A DNA stretch of 30,000 nucleotides from Prorocentrum cordatum (lineage: Eukaryota > Sar > Dinophyceae > Prorocentrales > Prorocentraceae). The stretch lies in the NCBI GenBank assembly GCA_963575745.1, contig CAUYUJ010019885.1, positions 1-30,000 on the forward strand. The letters are read 5' to 3'. Positions 1 to 9,660 of the stretch are shown piece by piece. How positions within the stretch are numbered: the stretch's first letter is position 1; each line of letters begins with the position of its first letter. The notes beneath the pieces were generated by a model, which was given only the letters and a program-made list of their open reading frames with translations, made no database searches and was not told the DNA's origin. The position numbers and the translations under genes were made by a program.

Positions 1-80
1 TCCTCCTCCTCCTCCTCCTCCCCCTTCTCCTCCTCCTCCTCCTCCTCCTCCTTCTCCTCCTCCTCCTCCTGCGGAGGAGG
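1..80. repeat. (CCT)n microsatellite
   Basis: The window opens in an almost pure CCT/CTT trinucleotide tract that ends in GGAGGAGGAGG. It probably lies in the intron before the first ABC transporter exon, where it would also act as a polypyrimidine tract ahead of the acceptor at about 102. Confidence 0.9.
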
Positions 81-102
81 AGGATCGGCCTCGAGATTTC
101 CA

Positions 103-1184
103 GGACCCGATTCCCTGAAAACCCCCCTGCGTTTGACGCCAAGGTCGGAGAAGGTCTTGGTGGCGTTCGCGTTCGTCGGCTCGGCTTCGTCTGGCGTCGC
201 GCAGCCTGGGATGCTTGTCGCCTTCTCCGCGCTCTTCAAGCAGCTCAGCGCCAGCGATAGTGGTGGCGTGCAGGTCCCCGACGATGTCATGTTCGAGATG
301 CTGTACATCATGATCGTCCTCGGCCTGGCCTCGTTCCTGGGAATGTGGATCTCGAATTGGGGCATCGACACGGTGACGTCACAGCAGGTGCTCCAGTACA
401 AGTCGGCGTACCTCAAGGCGGTACTGCGGCAGGACGTCGGCTGGTACGACACGAGCCACCCCGAAGAGCTCGCGACCCGATTTGCGGAGTCGATGGTCAA
501 GGTGCAGAAAGGCTTCAAAAGCTTGCCGATGGTCTTTATGGGGCTGGGCTACGGCATCGGCGCGATGGTCCTGGCATTTCTCCCCCAGTACGGGCATCCA
601 GCCGTGGCGGGTGTCACCATCGCCACCGTGCCCCTGCTGGCATGCTCCGGGATGGTGATGATGTATTTCGTCGAGAACGGCTCGAAGTTGGTCGGGAATG
701 CTTATGCCAGCGCGGGTGGTATTGCAACCGAGTGCCTCTTCTCGATGCGCACGATCACCTCCCTCGGCATCGAGAGGGAGTACGAGAAACGGTACGCCTC
801 CTCGCTGCATGGCGTCCGGAAGGTCACTGTGACCGCCACGATGATGCTCATGATGTTTGCTGGCCTCGCTCTCGCGTCCTACCTCGTGATGATGATTGTC
901 GCGATCGTTTTCGGCGCCTTCCAGCTCGCCAGCGAGGTTGAGGAGTCGGAGTTCCCGCTGGTGGTGCCGGACTCGAACGGGACCTACCACTACTGCGGCG
1001 ACGGCACGACGGGCGCGTACGCTGGCACCGGCGACTCGCCCTGCGACACGCCGTTCATCATGTCGTGCGCTCTCGCCAACTACCTCTCCATCGACGAGGC
1101 GAGCCTGGAGGCCCTGGGCTTCAGCAGCAAGGACAGTTTCGATGAGTACGTAACAGACGCAGACTACGCCCCGGGACCATACCT
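103..1184 (+). CDS. ABC transporter (ABCB/MDR type), exon with TM1-TM5 of the first membrane domain
   Basis: This exon encodes the N-terminal membrane half of an ATP-driven exporter. Numbering from 103, hydrophobic segments lie at about residues 18-44, 63-83, 140-160, 167-190 and 241-273, giving five transmembrane helices. The motif RQDVGWYD, in the first intracellular loop, is a hallmark of ABCB-type transporters. After TM5 comes a loop of about 95 residues with cysteines and an NGT glycosylation site, much longer than the short TM5-TM6 loop usual in the family. The start is a proposed acceptor, TTTCCAG, at 96-102; the frame is open upstream and has no convincing ATG, so the true first exon is probably outside the window. 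The end at 1184 is set by a GT donor whose phase matches exon 2 exactly. The open frame continues to 1266, but that tail is repeat sequence. Confidence 0.85.
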
Positions 1185-1196
1185 GTCGGACAATGA

Positions 1197-1890
1197 TTCC
1201 TCTCGCTTCGCGGGGTGCACGTCCAGAGTATGGAAAGACTGGGCTTTGGGTGTTTCGTCCTGCTAGTCTGCCGCGAAGTTCTGCCGTGCTGTTGTGCCCG
1301 CCCGGGGGCGCTGCTAGCGCCACGGGGGGCGGATGCGGCCCTCGCGTTTCAACGTTGGGACGAGCGTACGAATGTCCACGAAGGCAATGAGCACAGCTCA
1401 AAGCAAAGCCAAATTCAAACCGTGATGGGCAGTTCACAGCGCGCCATTCTTATACAATTCTACGGGCCTCCTGGTGGTTTCTTGGAGCCGTTTGGGGGCT
1501 TCTTGGGGGCCTCGTGGAGGATTCTTCGGGGTCCCAGGGGGGGGCTCTTGGGGTCCTCTTGGTCCCTTCTGGGGCCATCTTGGGCAGTCTTAGGGCGCCA
1601 TTGCGCCGTCTGGTCCCTTGGATGCAGCCTTGGGGGCCTGTCGGGGCCGCCTTGTGGCTCTCTTGGGGGCCTCTGGGGCCGCCTTGGGGGCCTTTTGAGC
1701 CGTCTTGGGGGCCACTTTGGGCTATCTTTAGGGCGGGTTGGGGCCCCTTGGAGCCTTCTGGGGCCGTGTTGGGAGCCTCTTGGACCCTCTTGGGGCCATC
1801 TGGGGCGTCTTGGGGCTGCCTGGAGCCGTCTGGAGGCCATGCTGACCTGTCTGGAGGCCCCAATGAGGCCCCAGAAGCCGATATCATAGA
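1197..1890 (+). repeat. Dispersed repeat, copy 1 (truncated head plus G-rich minisatellite tail)
   Basis: The head starts with TCCTCTCGCTTCGCGGGGTG and matches two other copies at about 3178 and 10981, including the later block GCGCCACGGGGGGCGGATGCGG. From about 1465 the copy becomes a degenerate minisatellite built on CTTGGGGGCC and CTTGGGGCCATCTTGGG. It ends near CCCCAGAAGCCG. The first 80-90 bp found in copies 2 and 3 are missing here, and the copy abuts the donor of the large intron. Long open frames on both strands follow from the low-complexity tail and are not genes. Confidence 0.75.
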
Positions 1891-2112
1891 TTGACCATAC
1901 GTTGTGATACGTTTTGAGCCCCTATACGAGGGGCGTCTTCTTGGGTCGGCGGATTTGGCGCGACTCTAGGGGGTATACTTGACTATGTACGATTAGTAGC
2001 ATCTGTATCTGATCAATTTGTGTAAATATCTGTCATTATGTATATACACACCTATACGACCGGGTGATAAGGAGGTTGTGTGTGGGGGGGGGGGAGGGGG
2101 GGGAACCAACAT
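1891..2112. other. AT-richer spacer, no gene seen
   Basis: This unique-looking spacer includes GGTCGGCGGATTTGGCGC, similar to GACCGGCGGATGTGGCGC at about 10810 ahead of repeat copy 3, and ends in a poly-G stretch. No coding or RNA gene is recognisable. Confidence 0.5.
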
Positions 2113-2930
2113 CTGACTCAATCGATCTCACTGTCGATCTTATTCAACAGGACACCACGGGACACCACGAGACACTTGTCGACCTCATTATCGATCTCAT
2201 TATCGATCTCACTCAACGGGACACCCCGGCACACCACGGGCCACCACGGGACTTCACGGGACAGCGGGACATCTCTCGACCTCGTTATCGGTCTCACTAT
2301 CGATCTCATTATCGATCTCACTCAACGGGACACCACCGGACACCACAGGACACCTCGGGACACCACATCGATCTCATTATCGATCTCACTATCGATCTCA
2401 CGATCTATCTCACATCACGGGGCACCACGGGACACCTGTCGATCTCACTATCGATCTCACTGTCGATTTTTCTTTTTGGGACACCTCGGGGCACCACATC
2501 GATCTCACTATCGATCTCACGATCGATCTCACTCAACGGGACACCACGGGATACCTGTCGATCTCACTATCGGTCTCACTATCGATCTCACTTTTTGGGA
2601 CACCACGGGACACCACGGGACACCTTGAGGCACCACATCGATCTCGGTATCGATCTTACTTTCGATCTCACTATCGATCTCACTGTCGATCTCACTTTTT
2701 GGGACACCACGGGACACCACGGGACACCGCGGGACACCGTGAGCCACCGCTGGATGGACGGACAGACGGGCGGGCGGGGTAGAATCATTTGTCTTGACTT
2801 CGCCCTAGCAACGGCGGACACCACGGGACACCGCGGGACACCGCAAGCCACCGCTGGACGGCGGCGGACACCACAGGACACCACGGGACACCACGGGACA
2901 CCGCGACCAACCGCCAGACGGGCGGGCGGA
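2113..2930. repeat. Composite minisatellite of ATCGATCTCACT (12 bp) and GGGACACCAC (10 bp) units
   Basis: Blocks of the 12-mer ATCGATCTCACT/ATT alternate with blocks of GGGACACCACGGGACACC. The 12-mer carries the palindrome ATCGAT. Some blocks end in the spacer TTTTTGGGACACC. Frames through it stay open because of the unit lengths (Ser-Ile-Ser-Leu and Gly-Thr-Pro-Arg type repeats), not because it is a gene. From about 2750 to 2930 only the GGGACACC family continues, with CAGACGGGCGGGCGG inserts. Confidence 0.85.
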
Positions 2931-3090
2931 GGATAATTATTGTCTTTGATTTCGCCCAAGCAACGGCGGGTTCATTCCTCTCGCGCGCCCGCGCAGCTTC
3001 GCCTCGCCCGCACGCACGACACAAACGAAACGAACGAACCCCCCAACCTCCGAGATATATCTTTATATAATTGGCAGGACGCATAGCAAT
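2931..3090. other. Short spacer, no gene seen
   Basis: This is a mixed GC-rich then AT-rich stretch between the minisatellite and repeat copy 2, with the local direct repeat ACGAAACGAACGAACC. No coding signal is seen. Confidence 0.4.
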
Positions 3091-3991
3091 CATACAAGAC
3101 TGAGACACGTTAGATACGTTGTATGTCAGTTTTCGCGGAAAACGCTGCCGCTCAGCACGTCACTTTTGGACAAACACTCCTCTCGCTTCGCGGGGTGCAC
3201 GTCCAGATCACGTAGAGACTGGGCGTTGGGTGGTTTACCCTGTTTGTCGGCCGCGCTGCTCTGCCGTGTCGTTGTGCCCGCCCCGGGGCGCTGCCAGCGC
3301 CACGGGGGGCGGATGCGGCCCCCCCGTGTCAGCGCCGGGACGAGCGTGCGAATGTCTACGAGGGCCATGGGTATCCACCGCGTGTCAGCACAAGGCAGCG
3401 CCATATTCAAATTGCAACGAACATACGACAACGCGCCATCCGTACACAACTCCGCGGGCCTCTTGGTGGTCTCTTTGGACCGGTTGCGGGCTCCTTGGGC
3501 TTGCGGGCCCCTTCGGGGTTTCCTGAGGGCATCTTGGAACCTTTTGGGGGCCTCTTTGGCTATCTTGGGGCGCCACTTCGCCGTCTGGGCCCTTCAGAGG
3601 CCGTCCTGGGTGCCTGTCGGGGCCGCCTTGTGACTCTCTTGGGTTCCTCTGGGGCCGCTTTGGGGGGGATTTTGAGCCGTCTTGGGGGCCTCTTTGGGCC
3701 ATCTTGGGGCCCTCTTGGGACGTGTTGGGGCCCTCTAGGGGGCCTCTGGGGCAGTCTTGGGGCCATCTTGGATGCTGCTTGGGCCGTTATGGGACCCCGA
3801 GAGTCGAAGAAGGCGAGAACGCAAACATTTTGTAAAAGTAATAGGACAGGCATCGCTGTTGGCCTGTGGAGGCGCTCTTCGGGGCCCCATGTATTTTTTT
3901 GTGGCGGTCTTGGGACCTTCTTGGGGCCATCATGGGCGTCGTTTGGAACCTCTTTTGGACCCTCAAGAGGCCCCAGAGGCCGGCGTAACAT
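3091..3991 (+). repeat. Dispersed repeat, copy 2 (full head plus G-rich tail)
   Basis: The head begins near ATCATACAAGACTGAGACAC, parallel to AATCATAGAGTGTTGGGACAC of copy 3. It runs through CGCTTCGCGGGGTGCACG, the GGGGCGGATGCGG block and a conserved stretch around GTATCCACCGCGTGTCAGC. From about 3470 it is a CTTGGGGGCC minisatellite. Near 3797 it carries the module GAGTCGAAGAAGGCGAGAA, also found in copy 3 near 12050. It ends at CCCCAGAGGCCG, where the tyrosine-recombinase retrotransposon is inserted. Confidence 0.8.
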
Positions 3992-4072
3992 ATGCCCAGT
4001 AGCTCCGCTTCCCTTTTTCCTTGTGTGAGTCGAGGGGATCAGCTATACATGTTGATCCGTAGTCTTGGTGTT
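3992..4072 (+). repeat. Split direct repeat A1 (left end of retrotransposon)
   Basis: It begins ATGCCCAGTAGCTCCGC and ends CTTGGTGTT. It is identical to 9940-10020 apart from two substitutions (G/C and A/G). The left flank is the tail of dispersed repeat copy 2. Confidence 0.9.
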
Positions 4073-4189
4073 GGCTCGAGCCTGTTTCGCGCGGCCTCCC
4101 GGACAGAGGCACCAGTGTGTTCCGCGACACAGCCTCGTATCACTGTTTCGAGTGGGTCGCCAAATAGGCCCGTCTGCCCCTCAGCGCCC
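4073..4189 (+). promoter_or_regulatory. 5' leader of the retrotransposon
   Basis: This unique sequence lies between A1 and the first plausible ATG of the gag-like frame at 4190. It may hold an internal promoter or untranslated leader, but no recognisable promoter motif is visible. Confidence 0.3.
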
Positions 4190-5297
4190 ATGAGTCTGGA
4201 CACTCCTGAGAGACAGATTCTGGTTCATTATCCCGACGACGGCATTCCCTACCATCATAGAGTATTGTTGGTCAGTCTCGGAGGAGCTCGCTGGATCTGG
4301 TCTACCCCCGATCTTTCGGTGCGCGCTGTCGACTTGTCAGATCGAGCGTTGGTTAACTCGATGATCCCGCTGGCGAGGGCAAGCCCGTACCCTCCAGGAG
4401 AGGGTCAGAGCAGAGGGCCGAACGCTGGGGGACTTGTTGAGCTCAGCGAAGGACCCGACCACCCCGATGATAGCTGCAGGTGCCGAAGTAGTGCACATGT
4501 ATTATGACCCGTCATGTTTGTTTTTCGCGGAGGAGGTTAACGACCGCCACCTGGGCAATCGAGCGGAGGCCGTGGTCATGGGCTCGAAGGCGCTCGTGCG
4601 GCGCGGCCTGGAGTGGACGACGGCAGAGCGTGTCTCCGTGGACGACAAGCTACGCTGGGTGCGGGAGAAGTTGGGAGGCGAGAGCCTCGATTCGAGATTG
4701 CTGTCCCGTATGCTGGGCCCGAACGCCCAGACGAGTGCGGCTCCGCTGAGTGAGGTCGTCACGTTGCTGAAGCAGTCGATGCGGGCCGCAGGCACCCAGA
4801 GCGAGCGGGGCCGGTCATTCCTGTAGTTAGCCGAGATTGTGGTGGCGTCTGGGCACGAGTTTGGCACGTATGCGACTTGCTGGGAGTGCGCTTATCGTCA
4901 GGACGGCGCCCAGGCGATTCCTGCGATGCACCATCACCTGCTGATGTTTCTGCACATGATGGTGAGTTATGATAAGTTGAAGTTGTGTAACTTGGCGGCA
5001 GCGGAGTTCGCGGCACGCCGTGTGCTGATGATCCACAGGGCAGTGCAGCTTGATCCTCGGAGCCCTTGTCTGGAGAATCTCAGTTCGTGTGTGCTCCACG
5101 CTCTGGGTACTGATGGTGATGGTGGTGTGGTCGCCGCACAGTTCGATATGGAGATGGCTGGGATGCGCAGGACTCAGGCCCAGATCATGGAGCAAGATCG
5201 TTTGTTGAGGGAGGAGCTGAGAGACTCGAAGCGCCAGAAGACTAACAACAAGGACAAGAACAAGAGCGGCCCGTCCAGCGGGTCGCGGGGCCCATGA
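4190..5297 (+). pseudogene. Gag-like protein of the retrotransposon (frameshift and in-frame TAG)
   Basis: The reading starts at ATG 4190 (MSLDTPERQ) with a segment resembling the N-terminus of gag-like proteins in dinoflagellate retroelements (VTYPDD-like, then WIWSTPDLSV). A one-base frame change at about 4385 moves it into the frame with GRTLGDLLSSAKDP. This frame runs to a TAG at 4824-4826 and continues beyond it without another break to the TGA at 5295-5297. The second part contains a Lys/Glu-rich basic C-terminus (RLLREELRDSKRQKTNNKDK), suited to nucleic-acid binding. The TGA overlaps the next ATG as ATGA. No CCHC knuckle is seen. Family assignment rests on remembered similarity and position in the element. 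Confidence 0.6.
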
Positions 5298-7450
5298 TGG
5301 CTCTACGGTCCCGGGGTCGCGCTGTTCGCCGTGGCGCGGCCCCGTATCATGATCCCCGTGAGGGAACGGCCTGGGACCTGGCATCCGTGTCGCCACCCAT
5401 CGGCTTGCCTTCAGGAAGCGATGCAGGTGCTGGTCTCCCCTCGGACATCGACGACGGCGTTCGCGCGCTGGAGCCGACGAGCCGGGACGTCTTTCCCCTT
5501 CCGTGTGTTGGAGATTGGCGAGATGCGCCCTCGATGGGCATCTTACCGCGTCATGTGGCCGCCTGTGATCGGAGGTTCGCTGAAGTTGTGGGCTCCCTGA
5601 ACCCGCTGGCGGTCGCTCGAGCGGGTCATCGTCTTCGGCGATGCACTTCGGTATCAGTACCTACTGGGCTTCAACGTGCAGTGGGTGCTCGGCTGAGGGA
5701 GACGCTCCATGACGGGGCGGCCGCCCTCGGGGCCTGACAGGAGGGGTGCTCTCAAGAGTGTCCTTCGAGCTCTGAACGTCTACGATTTCACCACGGACGA
5801 CGCTGCCCGACGTCCTTTCGACGCTGCTCGAGTTCGCGCGGTTCGTGACGGAGGCGTTCACCCCAAGCCAGTCGGCGCAGTGGTAGGGCCCGACGCCCTG
5901 CCGATGGCGGCTGACCCTTGGAAGTGGATATTTAGAACTCCAACCGATGAGAACAGGATCGCCGAGGAGACGACGATCAAGCCCTACCTCGACCCAGTGC
6001 TGCGCGACCCTCGTCACATGGGCGCTCTGGTGCACAAGCTGATGACGCGGGCATGCTGTCCTTTCGCCGACGGGCCCGTTGCTTCGCAGGCGCCTTCACG
6101 GTGATCAGGAAGGACGGGTGCCATCTGAGGCTGGTCTTGGACTGCAGGCCGGCGAACGTCCTGCATCGCGCTCCTCCAGTCAGTCAGCTATCCACGGCGT
6201 CGGCGCTGGCGGGCCTCGCGCTGCGGGACGGAGAAACCTTGGCCGCTGAGCACGACGCTGCGGGCCGACCCTTGGACATGCACTTCTCGGGCGCGGACCT
6301 CACCGACGGCTACTTCCAGTTTGAGTTCGAGGAGGTCGCGGGGTACTTTTGCCTGGCCCATAGGGTGAAGGCGAGCGACTTCGGCATCAAGACGGTCTTC
6401 GACGATGATCGTCGCTGCTGGGACCCGGTGGACGCCGACGAGATGCTGTGGACGTGTGTCAAGGTGATCCCGATGGGCTGGACGTGGTCTCTGTTTTTTT
6501 CTGCCACTCCGCGCTGACGGACGTTCAGGTTTGCGCGGAGATGAGGAGGCTTGGCCACGGGGATAGGGACACGGTTGACGCGCGGGTCCTGCGCGATCGT
6601 CAGCCGCCTCCGATCCTCCAGCCGGGGTTTCCCATTCTCGCGCCCTACGTGGACAACGCTCCTGATATGCTGGAACCGAGAGGACGCCGAGGATAGCTTC
6701 AGGTACCTGTTGGACGAGCTGAAGCGCAGCGGGTTCGTGTGGCGCGACGAGATCTGCGCGGAGCACGACGTCGTACAGGTGGGCCTTCGGCTGCGAGGAG
6801 GACCTCGCCCGATCGTCGCTCACAAGTCAGAGCGTACCTGGCGGCTGTACTACGCTCTTCACGCGGCCATTCGGTGCCGGCGTTTTTCGGACCGGCAGGT
6901 CCGACGGCTGGTGGGGCACCTGGTCAATCACTTCATGTTGTTCCCGCCGTTCATGTCAGTTTTGCACGAAGTCTGGCGCTGGCTCACCGATAACGTGGAG
7001 CGGGTGAGCGTCCTGACGCCGATGGTGATTGGCGAGATGCAGACGGCGGCGGGACTAGTGCTCATCACAAGGCATCAGATGCGTTTGAGGACGGCGACCA
7101 CGGTGTTCTGCTCGGACTCCAGCGGTAAAGGCTACGCACTCCACGTCGGCCATTTCTCTGAGCGAGAAGTCCTAGACGCGACGATGTGGAGAGAGCGGTG
7201 GCGGTTCAAGACCATCGAGGAGTACGCGCAGGACTGTGACGACGACGCCGCTACGGGCCCCAGCCCCATCGCGGCGGGCCCCATGTCGCTCGCGCCCGCC
7301 TTCGAGGAGGAGCTGGGCTTCACCGAGATCGGAGCCTCGGATCTGACGTCGACTTCGCGGAGGGCGGGCTCGTCTCGGGTGGCCTCGCGGCGCGCGACCG
7401 TCACCTTGGACACTCACGCGGTGCCCGAGCTCGCTGCCGTCGTACTCTGA
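5294..7450 (+). pseudogene. Reverse transcriptase region of the retrotransposon, with frameshifts
   Basis: The coding trace changes frame several times: ATG 5294 (with RDVFPLP), then to the frame of 5709 (with KPYLDPVLRDP), then near 6050 to the palm/fingers frame. Conserved blocks are RLVLDCRPAN (about 6127), SGADLTDGYFQFEF (about 6287), VIPMGWTWSLFF (about 6463) and the catalytic-box equivalent YVDN (about 6646). A poly-T run at 6491-6498 marks one frame change and another lies near 6670. After that comes EDAEDSFRYLLDELKRSGF and a connection region. The stretch FCSDSSGKGYALHVG (about 7107) resembles the start of an RNase H-like domain. The region copies element RNA into DNA in an active relative. 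YVDN replaces the usual YVDD/YMDD. Confidence 0.75.
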
Positions 7451-8091
7451 CCGTCTTCGCTGGCGTCGGGTCGTGGTGGGCGCCTGGTGCCGCGCCGACG
7501 CCATTCGCAATAAGGGGGCTCGCGCCGCCTTGCTGGGACTACGGCGCTATACGAGGTCCTCGTGGAACTGGGACGCCGAGGTTCTGTCGGTCGGGGACAA
7601 CTTGTCGGAGATCCTGGCGACCGAGAGAGGGCGCGCCAAGGATCGCGAGCTCAACGCCCTCTGCCGCCGAGCAGGAGCTCTCCAGGGAGCCTGTGGACTT
7701 CGGTGGCGACGTCGGCACCTCGTCAGCGAGCGGAACTGTTCCGACGAGGACTCGCGCCTCGCGGATCGTGGGCTGCTGACGGCGGGCGAGGCCTTGGGGG
7801 GAGGCGCCTTGTGGGCGCGTCTCCGAGGCCGGGGGCTTCGAGACCTCGCAGATAGAGACCGAGTTCGAGCCGCCGGGTCGCCCAGCCTGGGCGCAGGAGC
7901 GTCGTCGTACGATGACGAGATCCGTGCTCTTTCCTGTTCTTCATCGGACACTACGCGATCGTTTTTCACAAGTGGGCCGGTTCCTTTGAGAGCCGCTTCG
8001 AAGGGGGAGACGACCTCTTCGGCTCGGGTGAGCTCGCCTGGGCGCCGAGGCGGCAGTACGCTCTCCAAGCCGATTGCCCCAGCGCCCTGCG
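7451..8091 (+). pseudogene. RNase H-like continuation of the polyprotein
   Basis: The frame from 7473 holds LSVGDNLSEILATERGR (about 7587), then LNALCRRAGALQGACGLRWRRR split over the next codons, then ERNCSDEDSRLADRG. The D-N and D-x-D-S-R-L-A-D pattern matches the C-terminal part of RNase H-like domains in tyrosine-recombinase retroelements. It is out of frame with the preceding block, which ends at a TGA at 7448-7450. From about 7780 to 8090 there is a low-complexity Arg/Gly/Ser linker. Confidence 0.6.
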
Positions 8092-8420
8092 GCCTGGCCA
8101 TTTTGGAGCTGTTCGCAGGATGCGCTCGGTTTTCAGGAGCTTGTCAACAAAAAGGATTGCGGATCGCCCCCCCCTTCGACATCAGCACGTCCCAAGACTA
8201 TGATGTTACCAACCCACGGGTCCTCAACAAAATACTGAACTGGATGAGAGTTGGGGAGATTTGGTTGCTTCGGCTAGGCACCCCGTGTACTGTGGTTGAG
8301 CGTCATGCTCCACCTCGGGCTTTTCGCAATCCTCGTGAACCCGTTTTACATGACCGATGGCGTCTCGACCTGGCGTCCTCGTGCGGAGGTAATGCAGTCG
8401 AGCCGCCACCGCTCCCAACT
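8092..8420 (+). pseudogene. Cytosine-C5-methyltransferase-like segment in the retrotransposon polyprotein
   Basis: ILELFAGCARFSGACQQKGL (about 8101-8160) resembles motif I of C5-cytosine methyltransferases, where F-x-G-x-G binds AdoMet. LGTPCT (about 8274-8291) resembles motif IV with the Pro-Cys catalytic pair. A frame change at about 8295 leads into a segment with AILVNPFYMTDGVSTWRP, which resembles the ENP motif VI region with Glu replaced by Val. DIRS elements often carry an adenine-type methyltransferase-like domain, so a C5-type fold would be unusual. The segment is short and may be inactive. The call is by motif only. Confidence 0.5.
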
Positions 8421-9597
8421 TGTCCCAGAAGATTCACACTACCGTGGGGAGATCACTCAGAACGCTGGGGCTGCGGCGACTCGCGTCGTCGGCGGGCCCG
8501 AGCGCTTGCTGCCCAGCCTGACTGCCCCAGGGGCGCCCGCGCCGGTGCGGCGTCGGCAGCGAGCTCAGCAGCAACGTCAAGCCGCTGTCGTTCGGCGGAA
8601 GGCGAAGCGCGACCAGCTCGACGAGCCCGAGGGGGAGGCCGGCTACCTGGCAAGGCGCAGGGTGAAGCCGGTGACGCTGCAGCGCTACCAGCAGGCGATG
8701 AGGAGCTTCACGGAGGCGTTCCCTCGGGCGGGGCAGGCGGATTGCTCTCTGCAGGAGTTCGACATGCTGCTCGAGAAGTACCTCGCCATCCAGTTCTTCA
8801 ACGTCGGAGCGCGAGCTCACGAGGCCAGAGACGTGCTGTACGGCAGCGCCTGGATGCGACGCGTCCCGGCGTCGCGCCTGCCCGCGGCCCTCAGCGCCCT
8901 CGACGGCTTCAAGAAGGAGGACCCGGGCCTTTCCCGCGACCCATGCCCATGGGAAGCGACGGTGTGCATCGCCGCGGCCATGATGATGCTCGACAGCTCG
9001 CTGGGACCGTTGGCAGCGGCGGCGGTCCTCCTCGGGTTCGACACCTACAGCCGGCTCGGTGCGCCCCTCAACATCAAGGGGCGCGACCTGCTCAAGCCGG
9101 TCCGAGGCATGAGGCCTCAACGGTGGGCCGTCGCGTTCTTCCCCGGGCCCGACGGCGTGGTCAGCAAGACGAAGACGCAGGGCGACGCCGTGCTCATTGG
9201 CGAGACGCACGCGGACCGGCAGCGGCTCAACCAGCTCTTGCCACCGCTGGTCAGCGGTCTCGCCGCGACCGACAAGGCCTTTCCGATCAGCCAGGCGCAC
9301 TTCAGAAAGCTCTTCGAGCGAGCCGTCAAGTCCCTGGGCATGGAGGCGCTGAAGTTCGTGCCCCACATGCTGCGGCGCGGAGGGCCCAGCGCCGACTCCC
9401 TCGCAGGAGTGCCGCTGGCGGAGATCCAGCGCCGAGGCCAGTGGGCTGCTCTGAGGTCGGTCATGCGCTACAGCAAACGCGGAAGATACCTGCGTGTTCT
9501 AAATCAAGTCACACTTGAAGTTCGGAGTCCATATGCCGCCAAGTTGCACTTTCTCAAAACCAACCTGCCGGGCAAACTGCGCAATGCACGATCATGA
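8296..9597 (+). CDS. Tyrosine recombinase of the retrotransposon
   Basis: This is the integrase-equivalent that would insert a circular DNA copy by strand exchange. From about 8530 the frame reads without a break to the TGA at 9595-9597. The N-terminal SAM-like half includes VTLQRYQQAMRSFTEAF. The catalytic half has Arg in TYSRLGAPL (about 9046), Lys in SKTKTQG (about 9163), His-x-x-Arg in PHMLRRGG (9361 on), Trp in RRGQW (about 9430) and Tyr in MRYSKRG (codon 9469-9471), so all five active-site positions are present. The first about 40 codons are the end of the methyltransferase-like segment, so the native start is probably a fusion or an internal start. It is the only long intact frame in the element. 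Confidence 0.85.
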   Translation: MSVMLHLGLFAILVNPFYMTDGVSTWRPRAEVMQSSRHRSQLVPEDSHYRGEITQNAGAAATRVVGGPERLLPSLTAPGAPAPVRRRQRAQQQRQAAVVRRKAKRDQLDEPEGEAGYLARRRVKPVTLQRYQQAMRSFTEAFPRAGQADCSLQEFDMLLEKYLAIQFFNVGARAHEARDVLYGSAWMRRVPASRLPAALSALDGFKKEDPGLSRDPCPWEATVCIAAAMMMLDSSLGPLAAAAVLLGFDTYSRLGAPLNIKGRDLLKPVRGMRPQRWAVAFFPGPDGVVSKTKTQGDAVLIGETHADRQRLNQLLPPLVSGLAATDKAFPISQAHFRKLFERAVKSLGMEALKFVPHMLRRGGPSADSLAGVPLAEIQRRGQWAALRSVMRYSKRGRYLRVLNQVTLEVRSPYAAKLHFLKTNLPGKLRNARS

Positions 9598-9623
9598 ACC
9601 CACCCGCCCAAGCCCTCATGATC
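9590..9623 (+). other. Inverted repeat at the recombinase stop codon
   Basis: GATCATGA (9590-9597, including the stop) and TCATGATC (9616-9623) form a perfect 8-bp stem with an 18-nt loop. A role in transcript ending is possible but unproven. Confidence 0.4.
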
Positions 9624-9660
9624 CATAGCCAAGAGTATTGTGGACGAGACTCTGGATAGT

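Noticed and set aside
1197-1266. Transporter exon 1 extending to the TAG at 1264
   Set aside because: The sequence from 1197 is the head of a dispersed repeat found twice more in the window, and the phase-matched donor is at 1185.
379-1437. Long minus-strand open frame opposite the transporter exon
   Set aside because: It mirrors the codon-biased, GC-rich exon on the other strand and shows no recognisable protein features.
1450-1894. Open frames on both strands in the G-rich arrays (LGxLGAS or PKxAPRR type)
   Set aside because: They follow the minisatellite unit, appear on both strands, and recur wherever the array does.
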